Positions 62,620 to 64,000 of a stretch of 64,000 bases of DNA are shown piece after piece. The stretch is from Saccharomonospora cyanea NA-134 (GTDB taxonomy: Bacteria > Actinomycetota > Actinomycetes > Mycobacteriales > Pseudonocardiaceae), in the NCBI RefSeq assembly GCF_000244975.1, contig NZ_CM001440.1, forward strand, positions 3,642,325-3,706,324, in the 5' to 3' direction. Position numbers and translations under genes: made by a program. A model generated the notes under the pieces. It was not told the origin of the DNA. It ran no database searches and saw only the letters and a list, made by a program, of their open reading frames with translations. Within the stretch, counting starts at the first letter, position 1. Each line of letters starts with the position of its first letter.

Positions 62620-63506
62620 GTCGCGTCCGGATGGGCGCGGGCGATGCTCTGCAGCTCGGCGAGCAGGTAGCCGAGGGCCTCGGTGTGGACGCCGTGCCGC
62701 CCGGTCCGACCCGACACGCCGGGCACGCCGGGGACGTCGGGCGCGTCGAGAGTGGCGGCGCGGAACACCTGCGTCAGGACGTCGTCGAACTCATCCCGCG
62801 CCCGGGCCGGGTCGACGCCGACTCCCGCCTCCGCCAGGCGGCTTTCGACCTCGTGGGCGGTGAACAGCTCGTCGACGTACGGCCAGACACTCTCCAGTCC
62901 CGCACGCATCCGCTCGTGGGAGAACTCCGTGCCGTCGCCGAGACGGACGGCCCACTGGGCCGCGTAGTCGCGGTGGTAGGTCAGTTCCTTGACCGACTTG
63001 GCGGCGACGGCCGCGAGCACCGGGTCCCGGGACGCGCACAACCGCTGGAACACCGCGAGCCGCCACGTGGAGAACACCAGCAGCCGGGCGACGAACTCGC
63101 CGAAGTCGCCGCGCGGCAGTTCGGCCAGCCGCACGTTGCGGAACTCGTGCTCGGCGCGGAAGAACGCGAGTTCGTCCTCGCCGCGCCCGCTGCCCGTCGC
63201 GGCCTCCTCCGCCGCACCGGCTCGCGTGAGCAGGAGGCGCGCCTGGCCGAGCAGGTCCAGCGCGATGTTGGCGATGGCGACCTCGTCCTCCAGCTCGGGC
63301 GCGTTGGTGCACCACTCCTGCAACCGGTGGGAGAGGATCAGCGCGTCGTCTCCGAGCATGAGGCAGTACTCGGCGAGGTCCGCCGGGCTCACCTCGGCGG
63401 GCACCGTGGTGTCCACTCCGGACAGGGGGTCGGCGAACCCGGTGCCGAAGGCCCAGCGGGGATCGCCGGCCTCGGTCAGCGCCTCGTAGGCGTTGTCGAA
63501 GGACAT
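62613..63506 (-). CDS. paaC: Phenylacetyl-CoA epoxidase structural subunit PaaC
   Basis: A 297-residue helical ferritin-like protein, catalytically inactive partner of PaaA. LMLGDDALILSHRLQEW near residue 50 and SVKELTYHRDYAAQWAVRLG near 170 are family regions. GGTGAG precedes the ATG. It lies 12 bp after paaB and overlaps paaD. Confidence 0.95.
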   Translation of the reverse strand: MSFDNAYEALTEAGDPRWAFGTGFADPLSGVDTTVPAEVSPADLAEYCLMLGDDALILSHRLQEWCTNAPELEDEVAIANIALDLLGQARLLLTRAGAAEEAATGSGRGEDELAFFRAEHEFRNVRLAELPRGDFGEFVARLLVFSTWRLAVFQRLCASRDPVLAAVAAKSVKELTYHRDYAAQWAVRLGDGTEFSHERMRAGLESVWPYVDELFTAHEVESRLAEAGVGVDPARARDEFDDVLTQVFRAATLDAPDVPGVPGVSGRTGRHGVHTEALGYLLAELQSIARAHPDATW

Positions 63507-63518
63507 GTGCTCACCCGC

Positions 63519-63827
63519 TCACATGTGGGGAACGTCGTCGGGGATGTCGTAGAACGTCGGGTGCCGGTACACCTTGTCGGCCGAGGGCGCGAAGAACGGG
63601 TCCTTCTCGTCGGGGCTGGAGGCGGTGATGTCCGTGGCCCTGACCACCCAGATGCTGACGCCCTCGTTGCGTCGCGTGTAGAGGTCGCGGGCGTTGCGCA
63701 GGGCCATCTCGGGGTCCGCCGCGTGCAGCGAGCCGACGTGCACGTGGTTGAGTCCCCGCTTGCCGCGCACGAAGACCTCGTACAGTGGCCACCGGTCCGG
63801 CCGCTCGTCCGGCCGCTCGCCGCTCAT
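63519..63827 (-). CDS. paaB: Phenylacetyl-CoA epoxidase subunit PaaB
   Basis: The 102-residue protein has the family core [20 protein letters not shown], then [18 protein letters not shown] and a [15 protein letters not shown] tail. PaaB bridges PaaAC units in the complex. The ATG at 63827 overlaps the paaA stop as ATGA, and GGTGG stands upstream. Confidence 0.95.
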   Translation of the reverse strand: MSGERPDERPDRWPLYEVFVRGKRGLNHVHVGSLHAADPEMALRNARDLYTRRNEGVSIWVVRATDITASSPDEKDPFFAPSADKVYRHPTFYDIPDDVPHM

Positions 63828-64000
63828 GCCGCCGCCACCTTCCTCTCCGTCCGCTTCGCCGCGTGTGCCGCGGCGGCTTCGCGTACCCAGGCACCGTTCT
63901 CGTGCGCGGCACGGCGTCGCGCCGCGCGCTGGGCGTTGCACGGCCCGTTGCCCGAGAGGACGCGTTTGAACTCGGCCCAGTCGATCTCGCCGAAGTCGTA
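63824..64000 (-). CDS. paaA: Phenylacetyl-CoA epoxidase catalytic subunit PaaA, C-terminal end (cut by window edge)
   Basis: Only the last 58 codons are in the window. They begin [20 protein letters not shown], the characteristic C-terminal sequence of PaaA, and end in a basic, Ala-rich tail. The stop overlaps the paaB start. The di-iron ligands lie outside the window. Confidence 0.9.
   Translation of the reverse strand, partial: YDFGEIDWAEFKRVLSGNGPCNAQRAARRRAAHENGAWVREAAAAHAAKRTERKVAAA

Overview
The window is GC-rich actinomycete DNA. A SARP regulator, long translationally coupled operons, trans-AT PKS/NRPS genes, a ThiF-nitroreductase fusion of the Rv1355c kind and a paa operon together suggest a Pseudonocardiales-like or related filamentous actinobacterium; the genus cannot be fixed from the sequence. 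No tRNA, rRNA, CRISPR array or transposase was seen.

Layout. 1-558 is the 3' part of a Ser/Thr kinase gene running off the left edge. About 0.7-53.7 kb is one hybrid trans-AT polyketide/nonribosomal peptide cluster. It is built around four divergent promoter regions: P450 + O-methyltransferase | SARP regulator; aldo/keto reductase + 2OG oxygenase | NRPS-1 (C-A-PCP-TE); the core operon of NRPS-2 (C-A-PCP-E-C), beta-lactamase-fold hydrolase, acyl-CoA ligase, AT-AT-ER, three-module PKS and E1/nitroreductase fusion | a second 2OG oxygenase; and FAD oxidoreductase + free PCP + MbtH | a plus-strand operon of hotdog-like protein, A-PCP (valine-like code), P450, type II TE, amidinotransferase, membrane di-iron oxygenase and A-PCP (leucine-like code). 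About 53.7-56.4 kb is leuS with a leucine leader-peptide attenuator. About 56.5-61 kb holds a membrane protein, an acidic hypothetical protein, a PIG-L deacetylase, a DHFR-like reductase and an AraC regulator. 61-64 kb is paaABCDE (paaA cut by the window end) for phenylacetyl-CoA epoxidation.

How it may work together (inference). The PKS has no cis AT, so the AT-AT-ER protein supplies malonyl units and enoyl reduction in trans. Two stand-alone A-PCP didomains and a free PCP present amino acids for on-carrier tailoring by the P450, the di-iron enzyme and the FAD oxidoreductase. NRPS-2 ends in a C domain without its own A-PCP, so it probably takes one of these free aminoacyl-PCPs as acceptor. 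NRPS-1 carries the only type I TE. The amidinotransferase points to a guanidine in the product.

Main points of interest. (1) All four divergent promoter regions of the cluster carry the same bipartite element (about 20 bp, 46-47 bp spacer, 16 bp), which ties the genes into one regulon. (2) leuS is preceded by a probably leaderless 12-codon ORF with three consecutive Leu codons, a 12-bp hairpin and an intrinsic terminator. (3) Both thioesterases have Cys in place of the nucleophilic Ser. (4) The PKS has an AT remnant, a Ppant-less ACP-like insertion and an ER placed after the last ACP. No exporter or phosphopantetheinyl transferase gene was found in the window.
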